The notes under the pieces were generated by a model, which worked only from the letters and a program-made list of their open reading frames with translations, did no database searches and was not told the DNA's origin. Below, one piece after another: positions 1 to 5,911 of a stretch of DNA of 13,554 nt (position 1 is the first letter of the stretch; every line of letters starts with the position of its first letter). This DNA comes from JALZBN01 sp035525375 (GTDB taxonomy: Bacteria > Actinomycetota > Acidimicrobiia > Acidimicrobiales > AC-14). A program made the translations under genes and the position numbers. The stretch is taken from NCBI GenBank assembly GCA_035525375.1, contig DATLEI010000012.1, positions 1-13,554 on the forward strand, read 5' to 3'.

Positions 1-540
1 GAAATCGAGCGGCGACCGCTTCTCGTCGTCGACGTCGACCCTTGCCCCGGCGCGGAGGCTGTCGAGCGGCTGGTGGGCGAGCAGGCCGTAGCCCTCGACT
101 TTGCTCACATCGAGATAGACGCCGTCAGACGTGGGATAGGCGTGGTCCATCCCGACGAGACTCTGAACGAGCTCGATCATCCCCTCGATGTAGTCGGTTG
201 CGTGAGGAGTGTCGTGGGGTCGTAGCACGCCGAGCTTGTCGAGGGCGTCCCACCATGCGGCCTCGAACTCGATCGCCACGTCTTCTGAGGTGCGGCCGTC
301 GCGTTCGGCGCGCTTGATGATGTTGTCGTCGATGTCGGTGATGTTCGATACGTGGTGCACTTCGTCGCCCCGCCATTCCAGGTAACGGCGGAGCACGTCG
401 TAGACGAGGACGTTCCGACCGTGGCCCACATGGGGCACGTCGTAGACCGTCGGACCGCAGACGTACATCGAGAATCGTCCGGGGTCGCGCACCTTGATGT
501 CGACGACCTGCCCTAAAGCCGTGTCATGCAACCTGAGCAC
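1..540 (-). CDS. cysS: Cysteinyl-tRNA synthetase, N-terminal part (truncated by window edge)
   Basis: Class I aminoacyl-tRNA synthetase that charges tRNA-Cys in the cytoplasm. The minus strand from 540 reads 180 codons with no stop. It shows MYVCGPTVYD, then the HIGH-box variant HVGH followed by GRN, then TDIDDNIIKRA, all typical of the CysRS catalytic domain. I chose the GTG at 538-540 because it gives a normal N-terminus (LRLHDTALGQ) and puts the first zinc-ligand cysteine at residue 28, the same number as in E. coli CysRS. A TGGAGG ribosome-binding site lies about 14 nt upstream, a little far. The ATG at 525-527 is in another frame and stops after four codons. The gene diverges from valS with only 20 bp between start codons. 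A MshC-type paralogue is possible in Actinomycetota, but the N-terminus and motifs favour CysS. Confidence 0.93.
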   Translation of the reverse strand, partial: MLRLHDTALGQVVDIKVRDPGRFSMYVCGPTVYDVPHVGHGRNVLVYDVLRRYLEWRGDEVHHVSNITDIDDNIIKRAERDGRTSEDVAIEFEAAWWDALDKLGVLRPHDTPHATDYIEGMIELVQSLVGMDHAYPTSDGVYLDVSKVEGYGLLAHQPLDSLRAGARVDVDDEKRSPLDF

Positions 541-560
541 GGCGGTACCGTAATCCTCCA
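541..560. promoter_or_regulatory. 20-bp gap between divergent cysS and valS starts
   Basis: The only non-coding DNA between two divergent synthetase genes. On the minus strand it carries TGGAGG, the likely cysS ribosome-binding site. On the plus strand TACCGT (546-551) resembles a -10 hexamer and ends 9 nt before the valS ATG, which has no Shine-Dalgarno sequence; this is the spacing of a leaderless transcript. I see no convincing -35. Any full promoter must extend into the opposing coding region. Confidence 0.4.
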
Positions 561-3125
561 ATGACCCCCAACGTCCCGGAAAAAGTTTCCCTGGAAGGCC
601 TCGAAGACAAGTGGAGCGCGCGGTGGGACGCGGACGCCGTGTACAAGTTCAACCGATCGGTCAGCAGAGCAGAGCCAGGGCCGAGCGGCCGGGAGCGGGG
701 CATCTTTTCGATCGACACGCCGCCGCCGACGGTCAGCGGGTCACTGCACGTCGGCCATGTCTTCTCCTACACCCACACCGACACCCTGGCCCGCTTCCAC
801 CGCATGCGGGGCCGGGAGGTCTTCTATCCGATGGGGTGGGACGACAACGGCCTGCCCACCGAACGGCGGGTGCAGAATTACTTCGCAGTGCGCTGCGACC
901 CCAGCCTGCCCTACGAGCCGAACTTCTCTCCTACGCCCGCGGCCGGGAAGAAGCAGGAACAGGTCGCCATCTCCCGTCCCAACTTCATCGAACTCTGCAC
1001 CCGCCTGACTGCAGAGGACGAGAAAGTGTTCGAGGAGCTATGGCGTCACCTCGGCCTGTCCGTCGACTGGGGCATGACGTATTCGACTGTGGGCGAACGC
1101 GCGCAGCGGGTCTCGCAGCGCAGTTTTCTGCGGCTACTTCAGAAGGGGCTGGCGTATCAGGCTGAAGCTCCCACGCTGTGGGACGTCGACTTCCAGACCG
1201 CCGTGGCCCAGGCTGAGTTGGAGGATCGTGAACTTCCCGGCGCGTATCACCGCATTCGCTTCAATGGACCCGACGGCCGCGATATCGAAATCGACACGAC
1301 CCGCCCCGAGCTCCTCGCCGCGTGCGTCGCCGTGGTGGCCCATCCCGATGACGCGCGCTACCGACCCCTCGTCGGCAAGGTCGCGACCACGCCCCTGTAC
1401 GGAGTCGAGGTTCCGTTCCTGACCCACCCGCTGGCCGACCCCGAGAAGGGCACGGGCGTGGCCATGATCTGCACCTTTGGTGACGTGACCGACGTGGTCT
1501 GGTGGCGGGAACTCCACCTTCCAGCAAGAGCCATGATCGGGCGTGACGGCCGCATCCGCCAGGACCCCCCGCCTGGCGTGGAGGACGCGCCGGCGTGGGC
1601 TGAGGTGCGGGGAAAGAAGATCAACGCGGCGCGGGCGCGCGTTGTCGAGCTGTTGCGGGAGTCAGGCGACCTACTTTCCGAACCTCGCCCCATCACCCAC
1701 CCGGTCAAGTTCTACGAGAAGGGCGACCGGCCCTTGGAGATCGTGACCAGCCGCCAGTGGTTCATCCGCACCCTCGATCACCGCGAGGAGTTGCTCGCGC
1801 GCGGTGAGGAACTCCGCTGGCACCCGTCCCACATGAAGGCTCGCTACGAGTCGTGGGTCAACGGGCTCAACAGCGACTGGCTCGTCAGCCGCCAGCGCTT
1901 CTTCGGTGTTCCATTCCCGCTCTGGTACCGACTGAGTGACGACGGTTCTGTCGACTACGGCAGCCCGCTGATCCCAGACGAGGCGCGCCTTCCCGTCGAC
2001 CCCTCCACCGATGTGCCCGACGGCTTCTCGGAAGGCGAACGCGACAAGCCGGGCGGGTTCACCGCGGACCCCGACATCATGGACACCTGGGGCACGTCGT
2101 CGCTGACGCCCCAGATCGCCGGACATTGGGAGGACGACCCCGACCTCTTCGGACGCGTCTTCCCCATGGACGTCCGGCCCCAGGCCCACGAGATCATCCG
2201 CACCTGGCTCTTCTCAACGATCGTCCGGTCGCACTTCGAGCATGACTGCCTGCCGTGGACGGACGCCGCTATCTCCGGGTGGGTACTTGATCCCGATCGT
2301 AAGAAGCTTTCGAAGTCGAAGGGGAATGCATCGACGCCGCTGCCCTGGATCGAGCAGTACGGCGCCGACGGTGTCCGCTATTGGGCGGCTAGTGGCCGTC
2401 CCGGGGTGGACACGGTCTTCGACGAGGGTCAGATGAAGGTGGGTCGCCGGCTCGCCATCAAGATCCTCAACGCATCGAAGTTCGTCCTTTCCATGGCGCC
2501 CGGCGAACTCGCTGCGGCGGTCGAGTTCACCGCGCTCGACCGGGCGTTGCTGACCCGGCTGGCCGGTGTTGTCGAAGAAGCCACCACTTCCTTCGAGGGC
2601 TACGACTACGCCCGTGCGCTCGAGCGTACAGAGGCATTCTTCTGGGTCTTTTGCGACGACTATGTCGAACTGGTCAAGGCGCGCGCCTACGGGGGCCAGG
2701 GCCCAGAGGCGGCTGCCTCCGCTCATCGAGCGCTCGGATTGTCCCTGTCGGTGTTGTTGCGGCTCTTTGCTCCGGTTCTGCCGTTTGTGGCCGAGGAAGT
2801 GTGGTCGTGGTCCCAGGAGCGATCTGTGCACCGCGCGCCGTGGCCATCGGCGCAGGAGTTCGAAGGGGTCGGTGAGAGTGATCTGGCCGTGTTTGCAACC
2901 GCGGCAGAGGTTCTTGCCGACGTGCGCAAGGCCAAGACGGCAGCGCAGGTTTCTATGCGCGCCGAAGTCGACCGGGTAACCGTGCTCGACACGAGTGAGC
3001 GGATCGCTCGTCTACGGCTGGCCGAGGCTGATTTGAAGGAGGCTGGTCGGGTCACCGACCTGGTGCTCGAAGAGGCCCGAGAGCGGTCCGTCGAAATCGT
3101 TCTCGCGGCCGTAAATCAAGCCTAA
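561..3125 (+). CDS. valS: Valyl-tRNA synthetase, archaeal-like type
   Basis: Charges tRNA-Val with valine and hydrolyses mischarged threonine. 854 residues. The Rossmann catalytic core carries PPPTVSGSLHVGH (HIGH box at 63-66) and the KMSKS loop KLSKS at 582-586. The editing CP1 domain lies roughly at 215-390 and the helical anticodon-binding domain at about 640-790. The segment after KMSKS (RPGVDTVFDEGQMKVGRR) resembles the archaeal-type ValS group found in some actinobacteria. The protein ends soon after the anticodon domain, without the long C-terminal coiled-coil arm of E. coli-type ValS. IleS is less likely because TVSGSLHVGHVFSYTHTD is a ValS signature. The ATG start has no Shine-Dalgarno and is probably leaderless. 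Ends in TAA. Confidence 0.95.
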   Translation: MTPNVPEKVSLEGLEDKWSARWDADAVYKFNRSVSRAEPGPSGRERGIFSIDTPPPTVSGSLHVGHVFSYTHTDTLARFHRMRGREVFYPMGWDDNGLPTERRVQNYFAVRCDPSLPYEPNFSPTPAAGKKQEQVAISRPNFIELCTRLTAEDEKVFEELWRHLGLSVDWGMTYSTVGERAQRVSQRSFLRLLQKGLAYQAEAPTLWDVDFQTAVAQAELEDRELPGAYHRIRFNGPDGRDIEIDTTRPELLAACVAVVAHPDDARYRPLVGKVATTPLYGVEVPFLTHPLADPEKGTGVAMICTFGDVTDVVWWRELHLPARAMIGRDGRIRQDPPPGVEDAPAWAEVRGKKINAARARVVELLRESGDLLSEPRPITHPVKFYEKGDRPLEIVTSRQWFIRTLDHREELLARGEELRWHPSHMKARYESWVNGLNSDWLVSRQRFFGVPFPLWYRLSDDGSVDYGSPLIPDEARLPVDPSTDVPDGFSEGERDKPGGFTADPDIMDTWGTSSLTPQIAGHWEDDPDLFGRVFPMDVRPQAHEIIRTWLFSTIVRSHFEHDCLPWTDAAISGWVLDPDRKKLSKSKGNASTPLPWIEQYGADGVRYWAASGRPGVDTVFDEGQMKVGRRLAIKILNASKFVLSMAPGELAAAVEFTALDRALLTRLAGVVEEATTSFEGYDYARALERTEAFFWVFCDDYVELVKARAYGGQGPEAAASAHRALGLSLSVLLRLFAPVLPFVAEEVWSWSQERSVHRAPWPSAQEFEGVGESDLAVFATAAEVLADVRKAKTAAQVSMRAEVDRVTVLDTSERIARLRLAEADLKEAGRVTDLVLEEARERSVEIVLAAVNQA

Positions 3126-3274
3126 GAATCTCTCGGGCAACATGTTTGCGATGTTTGACCGGGGGTAAGCTGTGCTCGCACCGTTCTGCGGTGCAACCCC
3201 CTCCCGAGAAGGGGCTCCTTGCCAGTCGGGGCCCCTTCTCGCCCCTTTCTGCGGCGAGTACAGGTCACTGTCGA
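3126..3274. other. 149-bp gap between convergent genes with three stem-loops
   Basis: Lies between the stop codons of valS (plus) and the DJ-1 gene (minus). It holds stem 1, GCACCG/CGGTGC (3178-3194), enclosed by GGGGGT/ACCCCC (3161-3166 with 3196-3201). Stem 2 is an 11-bp CGAGAAGGGGC with its exact complement (3205-3241). Stem 3 is CTCGCC/GGCGAG (3238-3258), which shares bases 3238-3241 with stem 2. A near-direct repeat of 19 bp (16 identical) at 3175-3193 and 3238-3256 flanks stem 2. TAAGCT (3166-3171) resembles a -10, with TTTGCG 15 nt upstream as a poor -35. It could be a bidirectional terminator or a small structured RNA. No open frame here looks like a protein. Confidence 0.5.
3205..3241 (+). 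terminator. 11-bp perfect hairpin after valS, probable terminator
   Basis: CGAGAAGGGGC and GCCCCTTCTCG form a perfect 11-bp stem around a 15-nt loop, 80 nt after the valS stop and 33 nt before the convergent DJ-1 stop. The following CCCCTTTCT is only weakly U-rich, so classical intrinsic termination is uncertain. The symmetry suits a bidirectional role. Confidence 0.5.
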
Positions 3275-3895
3275 TCAGGTCTGGCGTGAAACCAGATCGA
3301 CGATGTGCGCCGGGGCGCGATCGGGCGATCCGGCGTCAAAGGGCGGCTGAGGGTCGTACTCGAGCGCGAGCTGGATCGCCTGCGCAATGTCGGCCCCTGC
3401 GAGCCGCTCGGTGAGCTCGAGCGCCATGTCGATTCCCGCCGATATTCCGGCTGCGGTGACGACCCGGCCTCGCGTCACAACGCGCTCTCGCACAGGGGTG
3501 GCGCCAAGGATCCCAAGCCGTTCATGGGAGGCCCAATGGGTTGTCGCCTCGACCCCATCGAGTATGCCGGCGGCAGCGAGCAGGAGGGCGCCGGTACAGA
3601 CCGACGTCGTCCAGGTGCTCGTCTCGTGGGCCGCGCGCAGCCAGTCGAGGACTCGTGGCTCCCAATGCAGCGCCTCTTCCCCCGGGCCGCCCGGGACGAC
3701 GATCACGTCGGGGTGCGGAACGTCGTCGAGCGTCCAGTCAGCGACGAGCGCCAAGGACCGCTTGCTGTCCCGCTTCGGTCCTTTGTCGAGACCGACGAGC
3801 CGGACGTCGGCCTCCGGAATGAAGCTGAACACCTCATAGGGCCCGACGGCATCGAGCACGGTGAGACCGTCGAAGATGAGAATCGCGATCTGCAT
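3275..3895 (-). CDS. DJ-1/PfpI family protein, isonitrile hydratase-like
   Basis: A 206-residue cytoplasmic alpha/beta protein of the DJ-1/PfpI (class I glutamine amidotransferase-like) superfamily. It begins MQIAILIFDGLTVLDAVGPYEVF. The nucleophile-elbow cysteine is C100 in SVCTGALLLAAAGILDG, followed by TTHWASHE with H120. D15 and T101 correspond to residues used by isonitrile hydratase (InhA), and the length is close to that family, so an isonitrile hydratase-like or related hydrolase/lyase is likely; the substrate is unknown. I chose ATG 3893-3895 over an ATG 33 nt further upstream because the domain starts exactly there; GGTAGGG gives a weak ribosome-binding site. It diverges from the ATPase operon with a 36-bp gap, which may place both under shared control, though no functional link is visible. 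Ends in TGA. Confidence 0.88.
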   Translation of the reverse strand: MQIAILIFDGLTVLDAVGPYEVFSFIPEADVRLVGLDKGPKRDSKRSLALVADWTLDDVPHPDVIVVPGGPGEEALHWEPRVLDWLRAAHETSTWTTSVCTGALLLAAAGILDGVEATTHWASHERLGILGATPVRERVVTRGRVVTAAGISAGIDMALELTERLAGADIAQAIQLALEYDPQPPFDAGSPDRAPAHIVDLVSRQT

Positions 3896-3931
3896 CGTTG
3901 CGACCCTACCTGTGGATAGAGTCGGCATCTC

Positions 3932-4741
3932 TTGAAAGTCGCGTTCGTTGGTAAGGGAGGGGCAGGCAAGTCCGCAATTTCAGGCACATTTGCGCGCCTG
4001 CTTGCCCGTCAGGGCACCGACGTTCTGGCCGTCGACTCCGATCCGCTACCGGGCTTGGCCTGGTCCTTGGGCCTTGCCATCGAGGACTCGCCGCCGATCC
4101 CCGACGACGCGGTGGTGGAGCGACAGGAGGGCGAGAAGGGCCCTCGATTCCGCCTGCGTCCCGATCTCGACCCGTCCGATGCCGTGGATCTGTACTCGGT
4201 GCTCGCGCCCGACGGGGTGCGGTTCTTGCAGTTCGGGAAGGTCAAGGCTGGGCAGGTTCAACAGTTGTTTCGGGCGCAGCTCGCCTTCCTCCAGATCGTT
4301 CGCGAACTGCCCGACGACAAGTGGACGGTCATCGGTGACCTCCCCGGGGGCACCCGCCAGGCATTCACGGGGTGGGGGAGCTTCGCCCAAACCGTGTTCA
4401 TCGTGGTCGAGCCGACGGCGAAGTCCCTCCTCTCCGGCCGTCGCTTGGCCCGCATGGCCGAAATGGAGAACGGTCCGGCGCGCGTTGTGGCCGTCGCCAG
4501 CAAGGTCCGCGAACAGGGTGACGAGACAATGATCGAACGTCGCACCGGCTTGGAGGTTGTCGCCTCGGTCCCCTGGGACGAAGCGTTCGCCGACGCCGAG
4601 CGCGAGGGAAAGGCACCGATCGACGACGCGCCGAATTGTCCAGCGGTGAGGGCGGTAGAATCCTTTGTGCAGTACGTGAACGAGACGCTGGCACCGACGG
4701 TGACGACGAACACGGTGACGACGAAGGAAGTGCAACCTTGA
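3932..4741 (+). CDS. CooC-like P-loop ATPase, paralogue without the CXC motif
   Basis: 269-residue SIMIBI-class ATPase of the MinD/ArsA/CooC type. The deviant Walker A is GKGGAGKS (7-14) with signature lysine K8, followed by VDSDP (34-38). The switch II region reads GDLPGG (135-140), and IVVEPTAKSLLSGRRLA marks the beta-strand/helix after it. It aligns along its length with the next gene (shared PDGVR, VVEPT.KSL, ARVV..A..VR, DAP..PAV). Where CooC has a CXC metal site this protein has FGKVKAGQ (101-108) and no cysteine. It is therefore probably a nucleotide-dependent partner or metallochaperone-like ATPase, perhaps forming a heterodimer with the next product. The start is TTG with no Shine-Dalgarno; a -10-like TAGAGT (3917-3922) ends 9 nt before it. 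Its TGA overlaps the next start as TTGA. The target is unknown. Confidence 0.85.
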   Translation: MKVAFVGKGGAGKSAISGTFARLLARQGTDVLAVDSDPLPGLAWSLGLAIEDSPPIPDDAVVERQEGEKGPRFRLRPDLDPSDAVDLYSVLAPDGVRFLQFGKVKAGQVQQLFRAQLAFLQIVRELPDDKWTVIGDLPGGTRQAFTGWGSFAQTVFIVVEPTAKSLLSGRRLARMAEMENGPARVVAVASKVREQGDETMIERRTGLEVVASVPWDEAFADAEREGKAPIDDAPNCPAVRAVESFVQYVNETLAPTVTTNTVTTKEVQP

Positions 4742-5481
4742 AGCTCGCAGTGGTCGGCAAGGGAGGCTCGGGCAAGACGACGACGTCGTCGATCATCGCC
4801 CGTACCCTGGCCCGCTCGGGGCTCCCCGTCATCGCCCTCGACTGTGACTCCAATCCCAACCTCGGGATTTCGCTGGGGGTGGGTGACGATGAGACCGACA
4901 GGCTCGTGTCAATGCGCGAGGCCCTCGACGAGGGCGAGCAGGAGCACGCCGGCGACTGGGACACACTTCTCGATCGTTACGGGTCCGATGGCCCCGACGG
5001 TGTGCGCCTGGCGGTGGTATCGCGCATCGACAACCCCGAACCTGGCTGACTCTGATGTGGGTTATCTCCTGAGCAGTTGCTCGGGTCCGTGGAATTCGAT
5101 GAGGACGTAGTCGTCGCCGACTTTGAGGCGGGGGTGGGAACACTGACGCGCCTGAGTGAGCAGAACGTCGATACCGTCCTCATCGTCGTCGAGCCGACGC
5201 CGAAGTCGCTCGAGGTTGGCGCCCGGGCGATGGGTTTGGCCAAAGAAAAGTCGGTGGCAAGGGTCGTCGTGATCGCTAATCGGGTTCGTGATGAGGCCGA
5301 CATCGAAACCGTACGCGCTGCGTTCCCCGACTGCGAGATCGTGCCGGTGCCCGACGACCCCAAGATCGTCGAAGCCGACCGCAAGGGGGTCGCCCCCATC
5401 GACCTGGCTCCCGATGCCCCCGCGGTGGTGGCCCTCGTGGCGCTGGCCAACGACCTCTCCAAGGCATCCAAGTCGGTCTGA
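4738..5481 (+). CDS. CooC-like P-loop ATPase, candidate selenoprotein with two in-frame TGA codons (U-L-U-C motif)
   Basis: One continuous frame of 247 codons, interrupted only by TGA at 5047-5049 (residue 104) and 5053-5055 (residue 106), followed at once by TGT (C107) and GGG. Before them: deviant Walker A GKGGSGKT (7-14, signature K8) and LDCDSNPN (34-41). After them: VVADFEAGVGTLTRL (125-139), matching the D-x-E-A-G switch II of CooC, then VVEPTPKSL and a normal C-terminus ending in TGA. Known CooC proteins bind metal at the dimer interface through a CXC motif near residues 112-114, so both TGAs sit where those cysteines belong. A SECIS-like hairpin follows at 5068-5085. Most likely a Sec-x-Sec-Cys metallochaperone or redox ATPase. 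The alternative is a pseudogene with two nonsense mutations, or two separately started halves (4738-5049 and 5077-5481). The TTG start overlaps the previous stop by TTGA and gives MKLAVVGKGG, parallel to the paralogue's MKVAFVGKGG. Confidence 0.75.
5068..5085 (+). promoter_or_regulatory. Candidate bacterial SECIS stem-loop
   Basis: CCTGAGC (5068-5074) pairs with GCTCGGG (5079-5085), one pair being U-G, around the loop AGTT (5075-5078). The loop begins 19 nt after the second in-frame TGA and 25 nt after the first. Bacterial SECIS elements are short hairpins inside the coding sequence just after UGA, with a G in the first two loop positions; that of E. coli fdhF has a 4-nt loop containing GU after an 18-nt spacer. 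Here the loop has G then U at positions 2-3, and the spacing differs from fdhF by one base. One element could serve both UGAs. Confidence 0.6.
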
Positions 5482-5522
5482 CGGCGCCGGCAGAAGCGAC
5501 AGCCCGGCGGCGATGGCTGCCG

Positions 5523-5894
5523 GTGGTGGGCATTGTCGTTGGCGTTTGGGGAGCGCTACCGCGCTTTGTCAGTCCTGAGCTGAACGTCACCGACAGCAAG
5601 GAGGTAGCCGATCACGTAGTCCCGGCGCTCCTTGTGATCGCACTGTCGGTTGCGGCTCTCATGTTGGCGCGTGGTGGCGCGGTGCCGGGCATGTTCATGT
5701 TCGTTGCCGGACTCGCCGTATGCCTCGCCGGCGTGTGGATGGTGGCAACCCACGTGCCCCTTGTAGCTCAGGCGGCGCGCCACGAGCCGGGCGTCACCTG
5801 GTCGGCCACCGTGTGGCACAGCTCGGCCGCCGCCGCCGTGGCGCTGCTTGGCATCGTCTGGGTGGCGACGTACTGGAACGCCGCCTCCGACTGA
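5523..5894 (+). CDS. Small four-helix membrane protein in the ATPase operon
   Basis: Not a family I recognise. The product has four hydrophobic stretches. From the GTG at 5523 (123 residues) these lie about at 1-13, 33-50, 55-76 and 98-117, separated by a polar loop (SPELNVTDSKEVADH) and a histidine-containing loop (ATHVPLVAQAARHEPG). Starting at 5523 leaves the first helix short. The frame continues upstream to a CTG at 5478, which overlaps the ATPase stop as CTGA and would add TAPAEATARRRW, a basic segment expected on the cytoplasmic side. I think that rare CTG start is plausible, giving 138 residues, but I list the conventional codon. Tight coupling to the two ATPases suggests a membrane partner such as a transporter or anchor for whatever they handle. 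Ends in TGA, 17 bp from the convergent htrA-like gene. Confidence 0.75.
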   Translation: MVGIVVGVWGALPRFVSPELNVTDSKEVADHVVPALLVIALSVAALMLARGGAVPGMFMFVAGLAVCLAGVWMVATHVPLVAQAARHEPGVTWSATVWHSSAAAAVALLGIVWVATYWNAASD

Positions 5895-5911
5895 GTTTCG
5901 TGACCGCTCAG

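Noticed and set aside
3145..3171. TTGACC...TAAGCT as a full promoter for a small RNA
   Set aside because: The TTGACC-to-TAAGCT spacing is only 5 nt and the alternative TTTGCG gives a 15-nt spacer, so it is kept only as a weak possibility in the gap entry.
3172..3414. 80-residue plus-strand open frame with a repeated LAPFCG
   Set aside because: The repetition comes from the near-repeat in the intergenic hairpins, and the rest runs antisense into the DJ-1 gene.
3305..3919. 204-residue plus-strand frame opposite the DJ-1 gene
   Set aside because: Antisense shadow in GC-rich DNA; no recognisable domain, whereas the minus strand has a clear family.
4636..4737. Upstream extension of the second ATPase start to 4636
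   Set aside because: It would overlap the first ATPase by about 100 bp and add a charged tail. The TTG at 4738 gives the family N-terminus.
5047..5055. Genome-wide reassignment of TGA to Trp or Gly
   Set aside because: TGA is used as an ordinary stop in several genes here, for example at 4739-4741, 5479-5481 and 13402-13404.
5041..5060. Frameshift or assembly indel as the cause of the break
   Set aside because: Both halves are in the same frame, so no indel is needed; only the two TGA codons interrupt it. A nonsense-mutation pseudogene remains the main alternative.
4738..5481. Treating the second ATPase as two genes (4738-5049 and 5077-5481)
   Set aside because: The second half begins inside a conserved fold, lacks a Walker A, has no ribosome-binding site at its TTG, and is in the same frame as the first half. 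A single read-through product is simpler.
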